A DNA stretch of 64,000 bases from the NCBI RefSeq assembly GCF_005402965.1, contig NZ_BJCF01000008.1, positions 1-64,000 on the forward strand, in the 5' to 3' direction. The notes beneath the pieces were generated by a model, which saw only the letters and a program-made list of their open reading frames with translations, did not search any database and had not been told where the DNA came from. The position numbers and the translations under genes are program-made. This DNA is from Dolichospermum planctonicum. Its GTDB lineage: Bacteria > Cyanobacteriota > Cyanobacteriia > Cyanobacteriales > Nostocaceae. Shown one piece after another: positions 1 through 9,270 of this stretch; position 1 is the stretch's first letter; each line of letters starts with the position of its first letter.

Positions 1-90
1 TCATAGAAATAATGAACATTATCAAATACAGCACTTACAGCAATTCCCGATATTATCAAGTACAGATATTAATTATTAATGATAAAACTC

Positions 91-114
91 TTGTGGTGCG
101 GGCATCTTGCCCGC
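91..114 (+). repeat. Dispersed palindromic repeat, copy 1
   Basis: The core GCGGGCATCTTGCCCGC (98-114) is a perfect 7-bp stem with a 3-nt loop, preceded by TTGTGGT. The same 24-bp sequence occurs at 240-263 and, reverse-complemented, at 12008-12031 and 16617-16640, always between genes. It behaves as a small dispersed repeat family. Confidence 0.85.
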
Positions 115-239
115 ATAAAGTATACCTTACTCAAGCTGAACCTACTGGATCATAGAAATAATGAACATTATCAAATACAGCACTTACAGCAATTCCCGAT
201 ATTATCAAGTACAGATATTAATTATTAATGATAAAACTC

Positions 240-263
240 TTGTGGTGCGGGCATCTTGCCCGC
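240..263 (+). repeat. Dispersed palindromic repeat, copy 2
   Basis: Identical to the element at 91-114 and duplicated with the 149-bp tandem unit that carries it. Confidence 0.85.
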
Positions 264-354
264 ATAAAGTATACCTCACTCAAGCTGAACTTACTGGATC
301 ATAGAAATAATGAACATTATCAAATACAGCTACAAAATAACTGACAATTATCTA

Positions 355-1308
355 TCAAATCATCTCTAACAACACTTTTAAAACCCCTTTAGTTTTAGCT
401 TTTTCAACAGCTTCTAAACCAAGAGATAGGGGATAAATACCCTGAATTAAAGATTGTACATTTACCTTTTTGGTCCCTAATAATTCTAACGCTGGCACAA
501 AAGGACCGCAACGAGAACCAATGAGAGTAATTTCATCTACCACCAAAGCAGAAGCATCTAAACTGAGATTTCCTGCATAGGTGCTTTTTAATATCAATGT
601 ACCACGAGGACGTAAAGCCCGTCGGGCAGTATTAAAACCTTCTGGATTTCCTGTACAATCAATAGAAACATCAAAATATCTATCTTTGACACTATTAGCC
701 AAAGCGGTTTTAATTCCTCTCGCTGCCAAATTTAGTAATTTATCTTCATGTCTTCCCACTACTAATAAATCACAACCAGTTAAAGCTAAAGTTTGGGCTA
801 TTAATTGACCCAGTTTACCATCTCCAACTACTAATACTCGATCATCTTCACATAATGTTATTTGTTGTTGAATTTCCAAAGCTGCGGCCAGGGGTTCTGT
901 AAAAGTTGCAGCTGCTGTAGAGACATTTTCCGGTACAATATGCAAATTTTCAATAGGTAAAGATAGATATTCTGCAAAAGCACCATTACGGTTCACAATA
1001 CCTAAAACCGTCCGATTTTCGCAATGGGTAGGTTGTCCACTGCGACAAAAGCGACAATAACCACAAGCAGCATTAATTTCCCCCACTACTCTTTGATTAA
1101 TTAAATGTTCTGGACCTTGTTCTACAACACCAACAAATTCATGGCCAATAATGCCAGTATAGGGATAATAACCTTTAATTAATTCCAAATCAGTATTACA
1201 AATTCCCGCACACAAAACCCGCACTAAAGCCTCCCCCGCTGGTGGTTCAGGAATAGGAATATCAGTACGTAATTGTAATTGATTACTTTCTAGCCAAAGT
1301 CCTTTCAT
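355..1308 (-). CDS. Zinc-dependent MDR alcohol/polyol dehydrogenase
   Basis: A 317-residue medium-chain dehydrogenase/reductase. The catalytic-zinc ligands typical of the family are visible (Cys37 and the GHE motif at 55-57). There is also a four-cysteine structural-zinc lobe (Cys82, Cys85, Cys88, Cys96) and a Rossmann nucleotide-binding segment VVGDGKLG at 160-167. It should oxidise an alcohol or polyol with NAD(P). The substrate cannot be read from the sequence; threonine or sorbitol dehydrogenase-like enzymes are the nearest general class. It is somewhat shorter than the usual 340-350 residues but has both domains. It stands alone on the minus strand, with an ATG at 1308 and a heptamer-type TTGTTAT repeat just upstream. 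Confidence 0.88.
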   Translation of the reverse strand: MKGLWLESNQLQLRTDIPIPEPPAGEALVRVLCAGICNTDLELIKGYYPYTGIIGHEFVGVVEQGPEHLINQRVVGEINAACGYCRFCRSGQPTHCENRTVLGIVNRNGAFAEYLSLPIENLHIVPENVSTAAATFTEPLAAALEIQQQITLCEDDRVLVVGDGKLGQLIAQTLALTGCDLLVVGRHEDKLLNLAARGIKTALANSVKDRYFDVSIDCTGNPEGFNTARRALRPRGTLILKSTYAGNLSLDASALVVDEITLIGSRCGPFVPALELLGTKKVNVQSLIQGIYPLSLGLEAVEKAKTKGVLKVLLEMI

Positions 1309-1312
1309 AATT

Positions 1313-1345
1313 TTGTTAGTTGTTATTTGTTATTTGTTATTTCTA
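1313..1345. repeat. Heptameric short tandem repeat (TTGTTAT type)
   Basis: Three consecutive 7-nt units lie immediately upstream of the dehydrogenase start. They are of the STRR class common in heterocystous cyanobacteria. Confidence 0.7.
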
Positions 1346-1479
1346 TACTTCTACTCCTTCTAAAATTCCCATAATAACAAGCTATAATATCTATTGTCCT
1401 GTAAAATTTTGATTTTAGCCATAGTAGCTACCATGATTGTACTAAATTCCAGAAATCTCCAAAAATCAAACTAGACATT

Positions 1480-2304
1480 TTAGAGTTTGAGATGAGAGAG
1501 AAATGGTGTAAAAATGGGGACTAAACCTAAATTACTCACAACCATGGTCGGAAAAGAGCGATCGCTATAATCCATTCCCGGCGATAATGGAAAAGACACA
1601 GAATTGAGAGATAACCATGTACCACCAGCAGCTTGAACAATTACCCAAGCAGCTGCAATATCCCATACCTTTGGTGTGGCTTCAATTCCCCCCAAAACCG
1701 CACCGGTTGCGACTGTCAGAAAGTTATAACTAGCAACCCCTAACATCCGAATTTTACAGGGAAAATCCGGTTTAATAATGCCGGTACTGCGAGAACAAAG
1801 ATTAAAAAAGTGGTTTTTGCTAGGAATATCTTTACTTGTATGGATAGGATGATGATTTAAAAATGCTCCCGTTGGCGTTGTTAAGCCCGATGAACCCGCC
1901 CAAAACCCGTAAAAGGCTTGATTTAATGGTGGCACATAAACATAGCCAAAAATCGGCGTTCCTCGATAAAGTAAACCCAGAGAAATTGACCAAATAGGAA
2001 GTCCTCTGGTGAAATTAGTTGTACCATCTAAAGGATCAATTACCCAACACCATTCTTTATCAGGAAAACTTTGACCTGCTTGCAGCACGTTATCACTTTC
2101 TTCGCTCAAAATGCCGTAACCTGAGAAAGTAGAAACAATAGCATCTCTAATTTCTTGATCTGCCCATTTATCGGATTTTGTCACTAAACTACCATCAGGT
2201 TTTTGTGTAGCTTGAACTTTGCCAAAATCCTGCATTAACTGTTTTCCTACTCTGATAGTAGTGGTTTCAGCAAATTCTAAAATCGTATTCCAAAAGTCGT
2301 TCAT
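1480..2304 (-). CDS. Inositol monophosphatase family protein
   Basis: A 274-residue member of the Mg-dependent inositol monophosphatase/FBPase superfamily. The metal-binding elements are present: SEES at 67-70, the signature DPLDGTTNF at 90-98, and the second WD motif at 214-215 followed by AAAW and the AGG segment. Relatives hydrolyse inositol-1-phosphate, 3'-phosphoadenosine-5'-phosphate or histidinol phosphate, and sequence alone does not decide among them. It is cytosolic, with no signal peptide. It ends about 170 bp upstream of the dehydrogenase start. The upstream gap is filled by heptameric repeats, so operon membership with the PucC-like gene is uncertain. Confidence 0.88.
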   Translation of the reverse strand: MNDFWNTILEFAETTTIRVGKQLMQDFGKVQATQKPDGSLVTKSDKWADQEIRDAIVSTFSGYGILSEESDNVLQAGQSFPDKEWCWVIDPLDGTTNFTRGLPIWSISLGLLYRGTPIFGYVYVPPLNQAFYGFWAGSSGLTTPTGAFLNHHPIHTSKDIPSKNHFFNLCSRSTGIIKPDFPCKIRMLGVASYNFLTVATGAVLGGIEATPKVWDIAAAWVIVQAAGGTWLSLNSVSFPLSPGMDYSDRSFPTMVVSNLGLVPIFTPFLSHLKL

Positions 2305-2313
2305 TTGTTATTA

Positions 2314-2384
2314 GTCAGTTGTCCGTTGTCCGTTGTCAGTTGGTTTTCAATTACCAATTACCAATTACCAATTACCCATTACCA
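2314..2384. repeat. Two adjacent heptameric repeat tracts (GTCCGTT and CAATTAC types)
   Basis: Tandem 7-mers fill the whole gap between the phosphatase start and the PucC-like stop: a GTCCGTT-type tract near 2316-2341 and a CAATTAC/CCATTAC tract at 2349-2384. Confidence 0.8.
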
Positions 2385-3815
2385 TTAATCTAAATCACTT
2401 TCGAGAACAGAAGCTAAAGCCTTTTTGGTATTAGTTTGAAATTCTGCCACATTGACACGATTCAAAAAAGCAATTGATACCAACATTCCCAAAGCTTCTA
2501 AAGCAAATACCAAACCATAAGCTAATACTAAGTTATCTGGTAACAACTTGCGCCCCACATCTAAAATAGTACCACCAATGACAATGGCAATTCCTCTAGA
2601 TATAGACTGAGCAAGTCCCCAAGCACCTATAAATGTACCGGCAGCTTCAGCAATTGTCAAATCTAACATCAGACTAACTGCCGCAGTGGTGACAACACCA
2701 GTCGCTAAACCAAATAAAACTAAAGTTGATTTCAGTTCCAATGGATTGGCAGATAATCCCGAAAAACCCAGTAATAAAGCCGCAAATGCGACTAAAACAC
2801 AGCCTAATTTTATAGTTTTGCGTTTACCCAACCGAGGCACAATCAAAAAACCTGTGATACCATAGGAGATTAATATGCCCGTTCCATAAAAAACGTTGAG
2901 TTTGGTACTTTCCGCTAAAGGCATTTTAAACACTTCCCCTGCGTAAGGTTCTAGAATAGGATCTTGCATAAACAAGCTAATAGTCATCACTAATAAAAAA
3001 GTGAAAAACAAACCTGTTTGGGGACTAGCTGTTAAAATTTTCCAAGCACCACCTAAGGTAATACTATCTTCCCGGTTTTCTGGAGTAGAACGATGGAAAA
3101 AACGAGAATATTTTTTTTCTACCCCCAAAGTAGCGACAATTGCTAAACAAAAAACCATACCGGGAACAATCTGGAATAAGCGATTTATTGCAGCTTGTAA
3201 AGTTTCTATGGGTGCATTAGCGTTTAATTGGTTTAATAAGCTAGAACTGATAATAGCTCCAACTATAATCCCTACCATCAACATTGACCAAACAATACCG
3301 ACAACTTGAGAACGGTTGTCGGCTTCGGAAATATCAACTAATAAAGCCGCAAAAGCCGTACCACTAGCACAAATGGCCAGTCCGTAGACCACGAAAACTA
3401 AACCTAAAACCGCTGTCCAAGCCATTGTTTGGCTAGTCCATACCCAACTTTCGCCCATATTAGCAGAATTTAACTGCCATATTACTTGTACCGCACAAAA
3501 GGCAGCGATCGCAAATATTCCTGCTCCCAACCATACATAACTTGTGCGATGATATCCCCATAATGGTCTAGCATCGGACATTTGCCCAAATAAAATTCGG
3601 GTTGGGGCCACAAACAAAGGCAATGCTAACACAAAAGCCACCAATGTAGCCGGAATGGCAATTTCCTGAATCATGACTCGGTTGAGTACCCCCAAAGTCA
3701 AAATAGACATCATACTCAACCCCATTTGAAACAATCCTAGCCGGAACATGGTGAAAATATTCACCCGGGGTAAAACCAGAGATTGGTTTTGGTTATGATA
3801 TGTATTATCGTCCAT
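2385..3815 (-). CDS. PucC/BCH2-type MFS transporter (BCD family)
   Basis: A 476-residue polytopic membrane protein with about 12 predicted hydrophobic segments and the N-terminal family hallmark (PTRILFGQMSD at 71-81, then GYHRTSYVW at 87-95). The BCD/PucC family of the major facilitator superfamily is linked to delivery of (bacterio)chlorophyll to light-harvesting proteins. In cyanobacteria its members are thought to act in chlorophyll-protein assembly in the thylakoid membrane. The exact cargo is inference. Start is the ATG at 3815. It is monocistronic-looking, with repeat-filled gaps either side. Confidence 0.88.
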   Translation of the reverse strand: MDDNTYHNQNQSLVLPRVNIFTMFRLGLFQMGLSMMSILTLGVLNRVMIQEIAIPATLVAFVLALPLFVAPTRILFGQMSDARPLWGYHRTSYVWLGAGIFAIAAFCAVQVIWQLNSANMGESWVWTSQTMAWTAVLGLVFVVYGLAICASGTAFAALLVDISEADNRSQVVGIVWSMLMVGIIVGAIISSSLLNQLNANAPIETLQAAINRLFQIVPGMVFCLAIVATLGVEKKYSRFFHRSTPENREDSITLGGAWKILTASPQTGLFFTFLLVMTISLFMQDPILEPYAGEVFKMPLAESTKLNVFYGTGILISYGITGFLIVPRLGKRKTIKLGCVLVAFAALLLGFSGLSANPLELKSTLVLFGLATGVVTTAAVSLMLDLTIAEAAGTFIGAWGLAQSISRGIAIVIGGTILDVGRKLLPDNLVLAYGLVFALEALGMLVSIAFLNRVNVAEFQTNTKKALASVLESDLD

Positions 3816-3872
3816 AGGTAATTTTTTCTATTCCTGACAAAATATAGCATTTTCCCAATCAAAATCTTCAAC

Positions 3873-3898
3873 TTCGCGCCTTTGCGTCTTAGCGCGAA
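3873..3898. repeat. Intergenic hairpin repeat (TTCGCGC...GCGCGAA)
   Basis: A 7-bp perfect stem (3873-3879 with 3892-3898) around CTTTGCGTCTTA. This matches the form of a small intergenic repeat common in cyanobacterial genomes. It lies between two divergent genes and could be a plain dispersed repeat rather than a regulator. Confidence 0.6.
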
Positions 3899-3990
3899 AC
3901 ATAATTCATACTGCCATTATCCAACGACTTAACTTTGATCACGGTAAACTAAAAAAGTAAAGAAATATAAATAAATTCAATTTTACCCAA

Positions 3991-4935
3991 ATGCAAACTA
4001 TCACCTTAGGAAAAAATGGTTTAGCTGTTCCCCCTCTTTGTATCGGTACTTGGGCTTGGGGTGACAAACTCTTTTGGAATTATGGTCATGAATACGGTGA
4101 AGAAGAGTTACAAGCTGCTTTTAACACCGCCTTAGATACTGGTGTCACTTTCTTTGATACTGCGGAAGTTTACGGTTTAGGACTTTCGGAAGAATTTTTA
4201 GGCCGGTTCATGAAACAAACCAACCAAAAAGTACAAATTGCTACCAAGTTTGGACCTTTACCTTGGCGTTGGCAGGGTAAATCTGTATCTGAAGCTTTAA
4301 CGGCCAGTCTCCAACGTCTCCAAGTTGAGAGAATTGAATTATACCAAGTTCATTGGCCTTTTGCGTTCTTTTTGAGTCAAGAAACTCTCATGAATACCCT
4401 GGCAGATGAAGTCAAACGAGGTAGAATAGGGGCAGTTGGTGTCAGTAATTATTCAGCCGCTCAAATGCGAGAAGCACACCAGATATTAGCCGCTAAGGGT
4501 GTACCTTTGGCTGTAAATCAGGTGCGTTATTCACTAATAACGCGCCAAATAGAAGGTAACGGTATTTACCAAACAGCCCGTGAGTTAGGTGTAACTATTT
4601 TAGCTTATAGTCCCCTAGCTCAAGGATTACTCACAGGTAAGTATATATCCTCTCAAAAACCTCAAGGTGCAAGAAGCATAGATCCGCGATTTAGTCAAGA
4701 TGGTTTAAATAAGATCGCTCCATTGTTATCTTTGTTACGAGAGATTGGTGAAAAGTACCATCGCACCCCTGCCCAAGTATCCTTAAACTGGTTAATAGCT
4801 CAAGGTAATGTGATTCCCATTGTTGGAGTCAAAACCGCAACACAAGTTAAACAAAATGTTGGTGCTTTAGGTTGGCAAATGACCGCAGACGAAATTTCCG
4901 CATTAGAGAAAATTACTCGTCTTTGGTTACATTAA
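3991..4935 (+). CDS. Aldo/keto reductase
   Basis: A 314-residue (beta/alpha)8 oxidoreductase that should reduce aldehydes or ketones with NADPH. The catalytic tetrad is complete: Asp56, Tyr61, Lys86 and His121. The C-terminal cofactor region has the SYSPLAQGLLTGK-like segment. The family also includes potassium-channel beta-subunit-like and pyridoxal-reductase-like enzymes, and the substrate is not deducible. Start is the ATG at 3991. It is convergent with the SRPBCC gene, and the two stop codons overlap by 4 bp (4932-4935). Confidence 0.9.
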   Translation: MQTITLGKNGLAVPPLCIGTWAWGDKLFWNYGHEYGEEELQAAFNTALDTGVTFFDTAEVYGLGLSEEFLGRFMKQTNQKVQIATKFGPLPWRWQGKSVSEALTASLQRLQVERIELYQVHWPFAFFLSQETLMNTLADEVKRGRIGAVGVSNYSAAQMREAHQILAAKGVPLAVNQVRYSLITRQIEGNGIYQTARELGVTILAYSPLAQGLLTGKYISSQKPQGARSIDPRFSQDGLNKIAPLLSLLREIGEKYHRTPAQVSLNWLIAQGNVIPIVGVKTATQVKQNVGALGWQMTADEISALEKITRLWLH

Positions 4936-5375
4936 TTGTCCTTCACATTCAAAGCGTATTGTTTAAACCTTTCTAAATCCGCTTGAATTGTGGACTCTAC
5001 CACCTTTCCTAAAAACAAATTATCCATGAGTTTACCAATTAAGCCAGGAATTGCATAGGAAACCGTCATTTTCACGATGCTATTATCATAGCGATCATAA
5101 AAGCGAATTGCTCCTTGATTTGGTAAACCATCCACAGACTCCCATTGAATAATTTGATGAGGAATTATTTTAGTAATTCGGGATTTCCATGTAAATTCTA
5201 ACCCCCCTGTTTTCAGTCTCCATAGAGAAATTTCCGGTTTATCTGGGAGAATTTGCACAGAATCAATCCATTTCATCCATTTAGGCATTTGTTCTAAATC
5301 AGACCAAAGCCCCCATGCTAATTCTATGGGAACTTCTACCTCTACCTGTACACTATGTTCTAGCCATTCACTCAT
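4932..5375 (-). CDS. SRPBCC (cyclase/dehydrase, START-like) protein
   Basis: A 147-residue single-domain protein of the SRPBCC fold, which forms a hydrophobic ligand-binding cavity. Visible features are the opening EHSVQVEVEVPIELAWGLW, typical of polyketide cyclase/dehydrase relatives, and the WMKWIDSV segment. It lies 64 bp downstream of crtQ on the same strand and is probably co-transcribed. I recall this neighbourhood as common in cyanobacteria, which hints at a carotenoid or lipid-related role, but that role is inference. The separating gap is a heptameric repeat tract. Confidence 0.82.
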   Translation of the reverse strand: MSEWLEHSVQVEVEVPIELAWGLWSDLEQMPKWMKWIDSVQILPDKPEISLWRLKTGGLEFTWKSRITKIIPHQIIQWESVDGLPNQGAIRFYDRYDNSIVKMTVSYAIPGLIGKLMDNLFLGKVVESTIQADLERFKQYALNVKDN

Positions 5376-5404
5376 AGGATTTTAGATTGGTCTGCGGTTA
5401 GTTG

Positions 5405-5441
5405 TTATTACCCATTACCCATTACCCATTACCCATTACCT
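5405..5441. repeat. Heptameric short tandem repeat (CCCATTA x about 5)
   Basis: Perfect 7-nt period between crtQ and the SRPBCC gene. Confidence 0.85.
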
Positions 5442-6885
5442 ACTTCTTCAAACTTTCCAGAATTGCTTTGGCCGCACGTTGTCCAGAAATTGTTGCTCCT
5501 TCCATGCTATCAATATAATCCTGTTGGGTGTAACTTCCAGCTAAGAAAAAGTTAGGTATGGGTGTTTTTTGATCTGGACGGTATTCATCCATGCCCGGTG
5601 CTTCTCTATACAAAGACTGAGCTAATTTAACCACACTGTACCAAGTCATGTTTAAATCCCTTGCGGAAGGAAATAGTTCATGGACTTGTTTAAGCACGTG
5701 GTGAGCGATCGCTTCATTACTTTGTTTAATAAAAGGATCTCCCGGTGTTAACACCAATTGTAATAATGAACCTTCCCCAGGACGATAATAATCTGCGGGG
5801 CTAGTCAAAGCCAAATCAGCAAAACAGGAAAAATCTGCATCACCAGTGTACAATAGATTGTCTATTCCCACGGCTGCGGAAAGCTGTTTACGTTTTTCCT
5901 CATCTTCTAGTTCTGTCACCCAACCATCAAAACGTAGCTGCACTGTAGCGACGGGGACAGCATCTAACTTATAAATGTTATCAAATTCTGGCCATTTCCG
6001 CCAGGCCTGGGGTAAAACTCGTTGGATTCCGGGAACATCACAAGCGCAAAGATAAGCATCAGCCGTGATCAGTTCTTCTGTATCACCTTGAGCAACTAAT
6101 ATACCAGTTACGCGGGTTTCTGCTTCCCCAACCACATCAGTAAACCGAATTTCTCGCACTTGACGACGAGTGTATATTTTTGTGCCTCTTTCTTCTAAAT
6201 ATTTAACAATAGGTTTATGTAAATATTCGGAAGGTGAACCCGCCAACATTCGCAAAATTGAAGCTTCGGTTCTGACAGCAAAAAACTGGAAAATTGTCAA
6301 CATACACCGGGCAGAAATATTGTCACAATCTATAAATCCCAGTGCATAAGCAATAGGATTCCATAGGCGTTTAATACTACCTTTACTGCCTCCGTGACTA
6401 TAAAACCAATCAGAAAAGCTGATTTTATCTAATTTGCGGATAGTTTTCATTGCTCCGTCAAAGTCTACTAAACCCTGTACTATTGGGCTAGTACCCAAAG
6501 CGATCGCATTTTGTAGTTTATCCTGTAAAGACAGTTGAGAAGTTGTGAAAAACGCCTTTAATCCATTTAAAGGCGCACCCGTGAAAAAGCGAAAATCTAA
6601 AGCTCCTGTTTTTCCGCCTTTATTAATAAAAGTATGACTATGTTCTTTGATGAGTAAGTTTTCTCCAGCACCAACCTTCTCCATTAATGCAAACAGATTG
6701 TAGTAGCAGCCGAAAAATACGTGCAGCCCCATTTCAATATGATTGCCATCATTATCTACCCAACTGCTGACTTTGCCACCCACAAAGGGACGAGACTCGA
6801 AAATTTCTACTTCACAGCCCCTATCTACTAAGTCTACCGCAGTTGATAACCCAGCAAGTCCCGCACCTACAATTGCAACGCGCAT
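5440..6885 (-). CDS. crtQ: Zeta-carotene desaturase
   Basis: A 481-residue FAD-dependent desaturase that converts zeta-carotene to (pro)lycopene at the thylakoid or cytoplasmic membrane. The N-terminus has the dinucleotide motif VGAGLAG (6-12) with an acidic residue at 30. The C-terminus has the substrate/FAD segment [19 protein letters not shown] that distinguishes plant/cyanobacterial-type desaturases from bacterial CrtI. Its length fits CrtQ/ZDS. Phytoene desaturase (CrtP) is the close paralogue; the internal [13 protein letters not shown] segment and C-terminus favour ZDS. Start is the ATG at 6885. Confidence 0.92.
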   Translation of the reverse strand: MRVAIVGAGLAGLSTAVDLVDRGCEVEIFESRPFVGGKVSSWVDNDGNHIEMGLHVFFGCYYNLFALMEKVGAGENLLIKEHSHTFINKGGKTGALDFRFFTGAPLNGLKAFFTTSQLSLQDKLQNAIALGTSPIVQGLVDFDGAMKTIRKLDKISFSDWFYSHGGSKGSIKRLWNPIAYALGFIDCDNISARCMLTIFQFFAVRTEASILRMLAGSPSEYLHKPIVKYLEERGTKIYTRRQVREIRFTDVVGEAETRVTGILVAQGDTEELITADAYLCACDVPGIQRVLPQAWRKWPEFDNIYKLDAVPVATVQLRFDGWVTELEDEEKRKQLSAAVGIDNLLYTGDADFSCFADLALTSPADYYRPGEGSLLQLVLTPGDPFIKQSNEAIAHHVLKQVHELFPSARDLNMTWYSVVKLAQSLYREAPGMDEYRPDQKTPIPNFFLAGSYTQQDYIDSMEGATISGQRAAKAILESLKK

Positions 6886-6967
6886 TCCCTCGTTCCTTGT
6901 TCAATCTCTTTACAAATTGTAACTGAATTAGTGTGGGAATTTGCTGGGAATTATTAATTGGCAATTA

Positions 6968-7138
6968 TTAATTGTTTGCCACTTCTTCCCCTTGGGGTAA
7001 ACTTCTAATTAGTTCCCGAATTACATCTGTTGCTGGTCTCCCTGTCTGTTGACAATATTTTTCTAGTTTCTCTGCTTCTTGTGTTGCTAGATTAACTGTT
7101 ATCCGTTTAACGGCCCATTTTTTATTTGTCATTATCAT
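6968..7138 (-). CDS. Small ribbon-helix-helix (CopG-like) protein
   Basis: A 54-residue frame from the ATG at 7132, or 56 residues from an in-frame ATG at 7138, ending at the TAA at 6968-6970. The order is a basic strand (KRITVNL), a helix (EAEKLEKYCQQTG), a turn, and a second helix (TDVIRELIRSL). This is the beta-alpha-alpha pattern of ribbon-helix-helix DNA-binding proteins, often antitoxins or plasmid-type repressors. No partner toxin gene sits next to it, so it may be an orphan antitoxin or a solitary regulator. It lies between crtQ and a TnpB relic. Confidence 0.6.
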   Translation of the reverse strand: MIMTNKKWAVKRITVNLATQEAEKLEKYCQQTGRPATDVIRELIRSLPQGEEVANN

Positions 7139-7255
7139 GCACTTAGCTGTATGTTAACTTGATTTCAAGAGTCTGGGAACTCAAAACAGAAATGATACTA
7201 TCAGAGTAAGTCTGAATTAACAAAGTAACAAAAAAATTAATTTTATTAAAGATAT

Positions 7256-7438
7256 TCAATTGATATATTCACCGGGCAGAAGCCTCGGTGATTCTTGACA
7301 CTTCGTAGAATAATATAACCGTTGATTTTGCTCTGTCTCTGTGTTAGAGTCGTGGCAATACCCAACATTTCCATCTAGGTCCTGTTCAGTTCCACAATTC
7401 AAACACTGAAGCGACCGGATTTTTATAGCTGTAGCCAA
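7256..7438 (-). pseudogene. Probable remnant of a TnpB/transposase C-terminus
   Basis: A 60-codon frame whose centre, SLQCLNCGTEQDLDGNV, resembles the TnpB zinc ribbon plus third RuvC motif (consensus CxNCGTxHDRDxNA). The usual second arginine-aspartate signature is degraded to DLDGN, and nothing upstream encodes the remaining 300 residues. I read it as debris of an IS200/IS605-type gene. It abuts the DUF6930 stop by 18 bp. A small unrelated zinc-binding protein is the alternative. Confidence 0.4.
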
Positions 7439-7456
7439 GGTAATTAGGTTTTCTAT

Positions 7457-9064
7457 TTAGTCAACTGTCTCCAAGGTCAACTCAGCAGCGGAAAGTACAT
7501 GAGCTTCCAATAGAGCCATCATATCTCCTAATTGGGGATTACCACGAGTTGAGCCAGTCAATCCCTTAGCAATAATTAAACCACAATGACCCTGAGTATT
7601 TTGACATCGCTGATGCCATTTTCTCTTAGCCTCTATATGCACTGGGTCATCATCTAAAAATTGCCCAAACAGAAATAATTCATGATTACGTGTTTGCAAT
7701 AAACCCAAGTCATAGAGATTATCATCTATCGGATCAGTAACAGTATGGAAACAAATTGCGTTCAGTCCTCCAGCCTCTTGAATATTTTTAATAATCCCCT
7801 TAGCTTTAGGACGAGAGGTTTGAATCACAATCACAGGTAAACCATCCCCCACAGGCTCAAATTCACCCCCTGCTTGGTGGTTAGCACCTTGACGTAGGTG
7901 ATCTAATGTTTTCCAGGATAACACACCTAGACTCATAAACGCATCTTCTGGAATCAAATCGTCTCTTAAGGCTTCAAATATAGAATCATCTTCTTCATCT
8001 TCTTCATCTTCATCCAAACCAGCCATTTCTTCTAGTTCTGCTGTCAATTCTGGCATTGTAGAAACAGCGACAGTTAAGGATTTACGATTTCCATCGGTTT
8101 CTGGTAAGGAAATTCGATAACGTTGGCCCAGAGTGAGACCATCTTCCTGAGATAATTGACGACGGTAATCACGCACAAACCGCAGTAAACTTTCTAAAGC
8201 GACAAAAGTTAGTAGCGCTTCTTCTTCATACAAAACCGAACGTAGCCCTTCTAACGGGTGAATATTCCCGAAAGTAGGTTCAATTTCTGAATCAGGCATA
8301 TCCGCCAAATCACCTAGATCATCATCGTCGTTATCATCTACAGAATCAAAAGTGAGAAATAAACAATCTTGTTTGAGGAAGGCTGCCTCTAAATTTCGAT
8401 TTGTTTCATCATCATCAGCTATAACGGCAGCCCGAAACCGCTTCAGGGAATCCTCAGAACGATAAAACAAAATTCCATACTCAATTCCTAACATTCCCAT
8501 GACAGAGGCATAGAGTTTGTCTACATCCCATTGATTAATTTCTATTGATAAAATTTGCTGTTCCTCTAAAAAGTTCCAAGGAGCAGCTTGCCAGACTTCT
8601 AAGGCTTTATCATGGAGGAGCTTGGCATATTTGGGCGGTAAATCAGGAGTTTGTCCGTCAACGATTTCCGCAAAAGAGCGAAAAAGTTCATCAATTATTG
8701 GTAATTCGGGTACATAGTCAATAGCAATACCTAAATCTTGCAACACACCCCGCAAGTAAAATTGAATTTCTCGATCCCGTACAACGATTCTTTGGGGTCT
8801 AGCGGGCTTGGCCGGACTTTGTGGATGTTCTATTGCCCGCATTAATGTCCGCACAATGGCTTCAGGTCCCAGACTGGGATCTACCATGTCCATGCCTCTA
8901 ACTATACCTTCTGAGGCATCCACCCAGATAATACATTCTCCTTTGGACTCTGGGTCGGCTGGGCTGTGTGGTGATGACAATGGACGGCGATCGCCCTCCC
9001 ATACAGAAGGAATCTGGGTTAATTTCTGCAACCGACGACTGGTAGAGCGATTAAAACTTGTCAT
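7457..9064 (-). CDS. DUF6930 domain protein (cyanobacterial, unknown function)
   Basis: A 535-residue soluble, acidic protein that I recognise as a conserved cyanobacterial family of unknown function (DUF6930-type). It has two similar-looking regions rich in Trp and acidic residues, near residues 160-300 and 380-530. Between them are two low-complexity acidic runs: DDDETN...DDNDDDDLGD around 215-255 and EDEEDEEDD around 350. The second run is encoded by TCTTCA-type repeats at about 7989-8015. No catalytic motif or membrane segment is visible. The ATG at 9064 lies only 97 bp from the stop of a TnpB gene, so its promoter must sit in that gap or within the TnpB gene. Confidence 0.78.
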   Translation of the reverse strand: MTSFNRSTSRRLQKLTQIPSVWEGDRRPLSSPHSPADPESKGECIIWVDASEGIVRGMDMVDPSLGPEAIVRTLMRAIEHPQSPAKPARPQRIVVRDREIQFYLRGVLQDLGIAIDYVPELPIIDELFRSFAEIVDGQTPDLPPKYAKLLHDKALEVWQAAPWNFLEEQQILSIEINQWDVDKLYASVMGMLGIEYGILFYRSEDSLKRFRAAVIADDDETNRNLEAAFLKQDCLFLTFDSVDDNDDDDLGDLADMPDSEIEPTFGNIHPLEGLRSVLYEEEALLTFVALESLLRFVRDYRRQLSQEDGLTLGQRYRISLPETDGNRKSLTVAVSTMPELTAELEEMAGLDEDEEDEEDDSIFEALRDDLIPEDAFMSLGVLSWKTLDHLRQGANHQAGGEFEPVGDGLPVIVIQTSRPKAKGIIKNIQEAGGLNAICFHTVTDPIDDNLYDLGLLQTRNHELFLFGQFLDDDPVHIEAKRKWHQRCQNTQGHCGLIIAKGLTGSTRGNPQLGDMMALLEAHVLSAAELTLETVD

Positions 9065-9109
9065 AGAATAAATGAGTCAAAACAAAGCGACGAGAAGAGC
9101 GACTTTTGG

Positions 9110-9270
9110 GAATGGTTAATCATTAAACATACCTAATCCGATCCAAAAAAGCTAACTAGTGCTAACAAAAGTCTGCTTTTTCTTCCTGCTTCATCCTAGA
9201 AGTGTCGGCACTATCTAGTCCACAGGCTAACACGGTTAATCTAACCGCTTCTTGTTTCAAATTAATTGCA
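9110..9270 (-). ncRNA. Candidate omega/reRNA at the tnpB 3' end
   Basis: TnpB proteins use a guide RNA copied from the 3' end of their gene and the element right end. Here the 3' end folds into two clear stem-loops: CGGTTA/TAACCG at 9233-9247, and a 9-bp stem with one bulge at 9196-9218. A repeated GCTAAC follows just past the stop. The boundaries given are approximate, and the RNA itself is inferred from family knowledge. Confidence 0.4.

Larger units (their letters stand above)
1..329. repeat. 149-bp tandem repeat, 2.2 copies
   Basis: Units begin at 1, 150 and 299 with TCATAGAAATAATGAACATT. The first two are nearly identical over 149 bp, differing at a couple of positions near the 3' end (CTTACTC versus CTCACTC; AACCTAC versus AACTTAC). 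The third stops after about 31 bp. Each full unit holds one dispersed palindrome (91-114 and 240-263). I see no gene in 1-354. The array lies downstream of the minus-strand dehydrogenase gene. Confidence 0.9.

Noticed and set aside
7985-8015. TCTTCA-type trinucleotide repeats in the DUF6930 gene as a phase switch
   Set aside because: The unit length is a multiple of three, so changes alter only the acidic run and not the frame.
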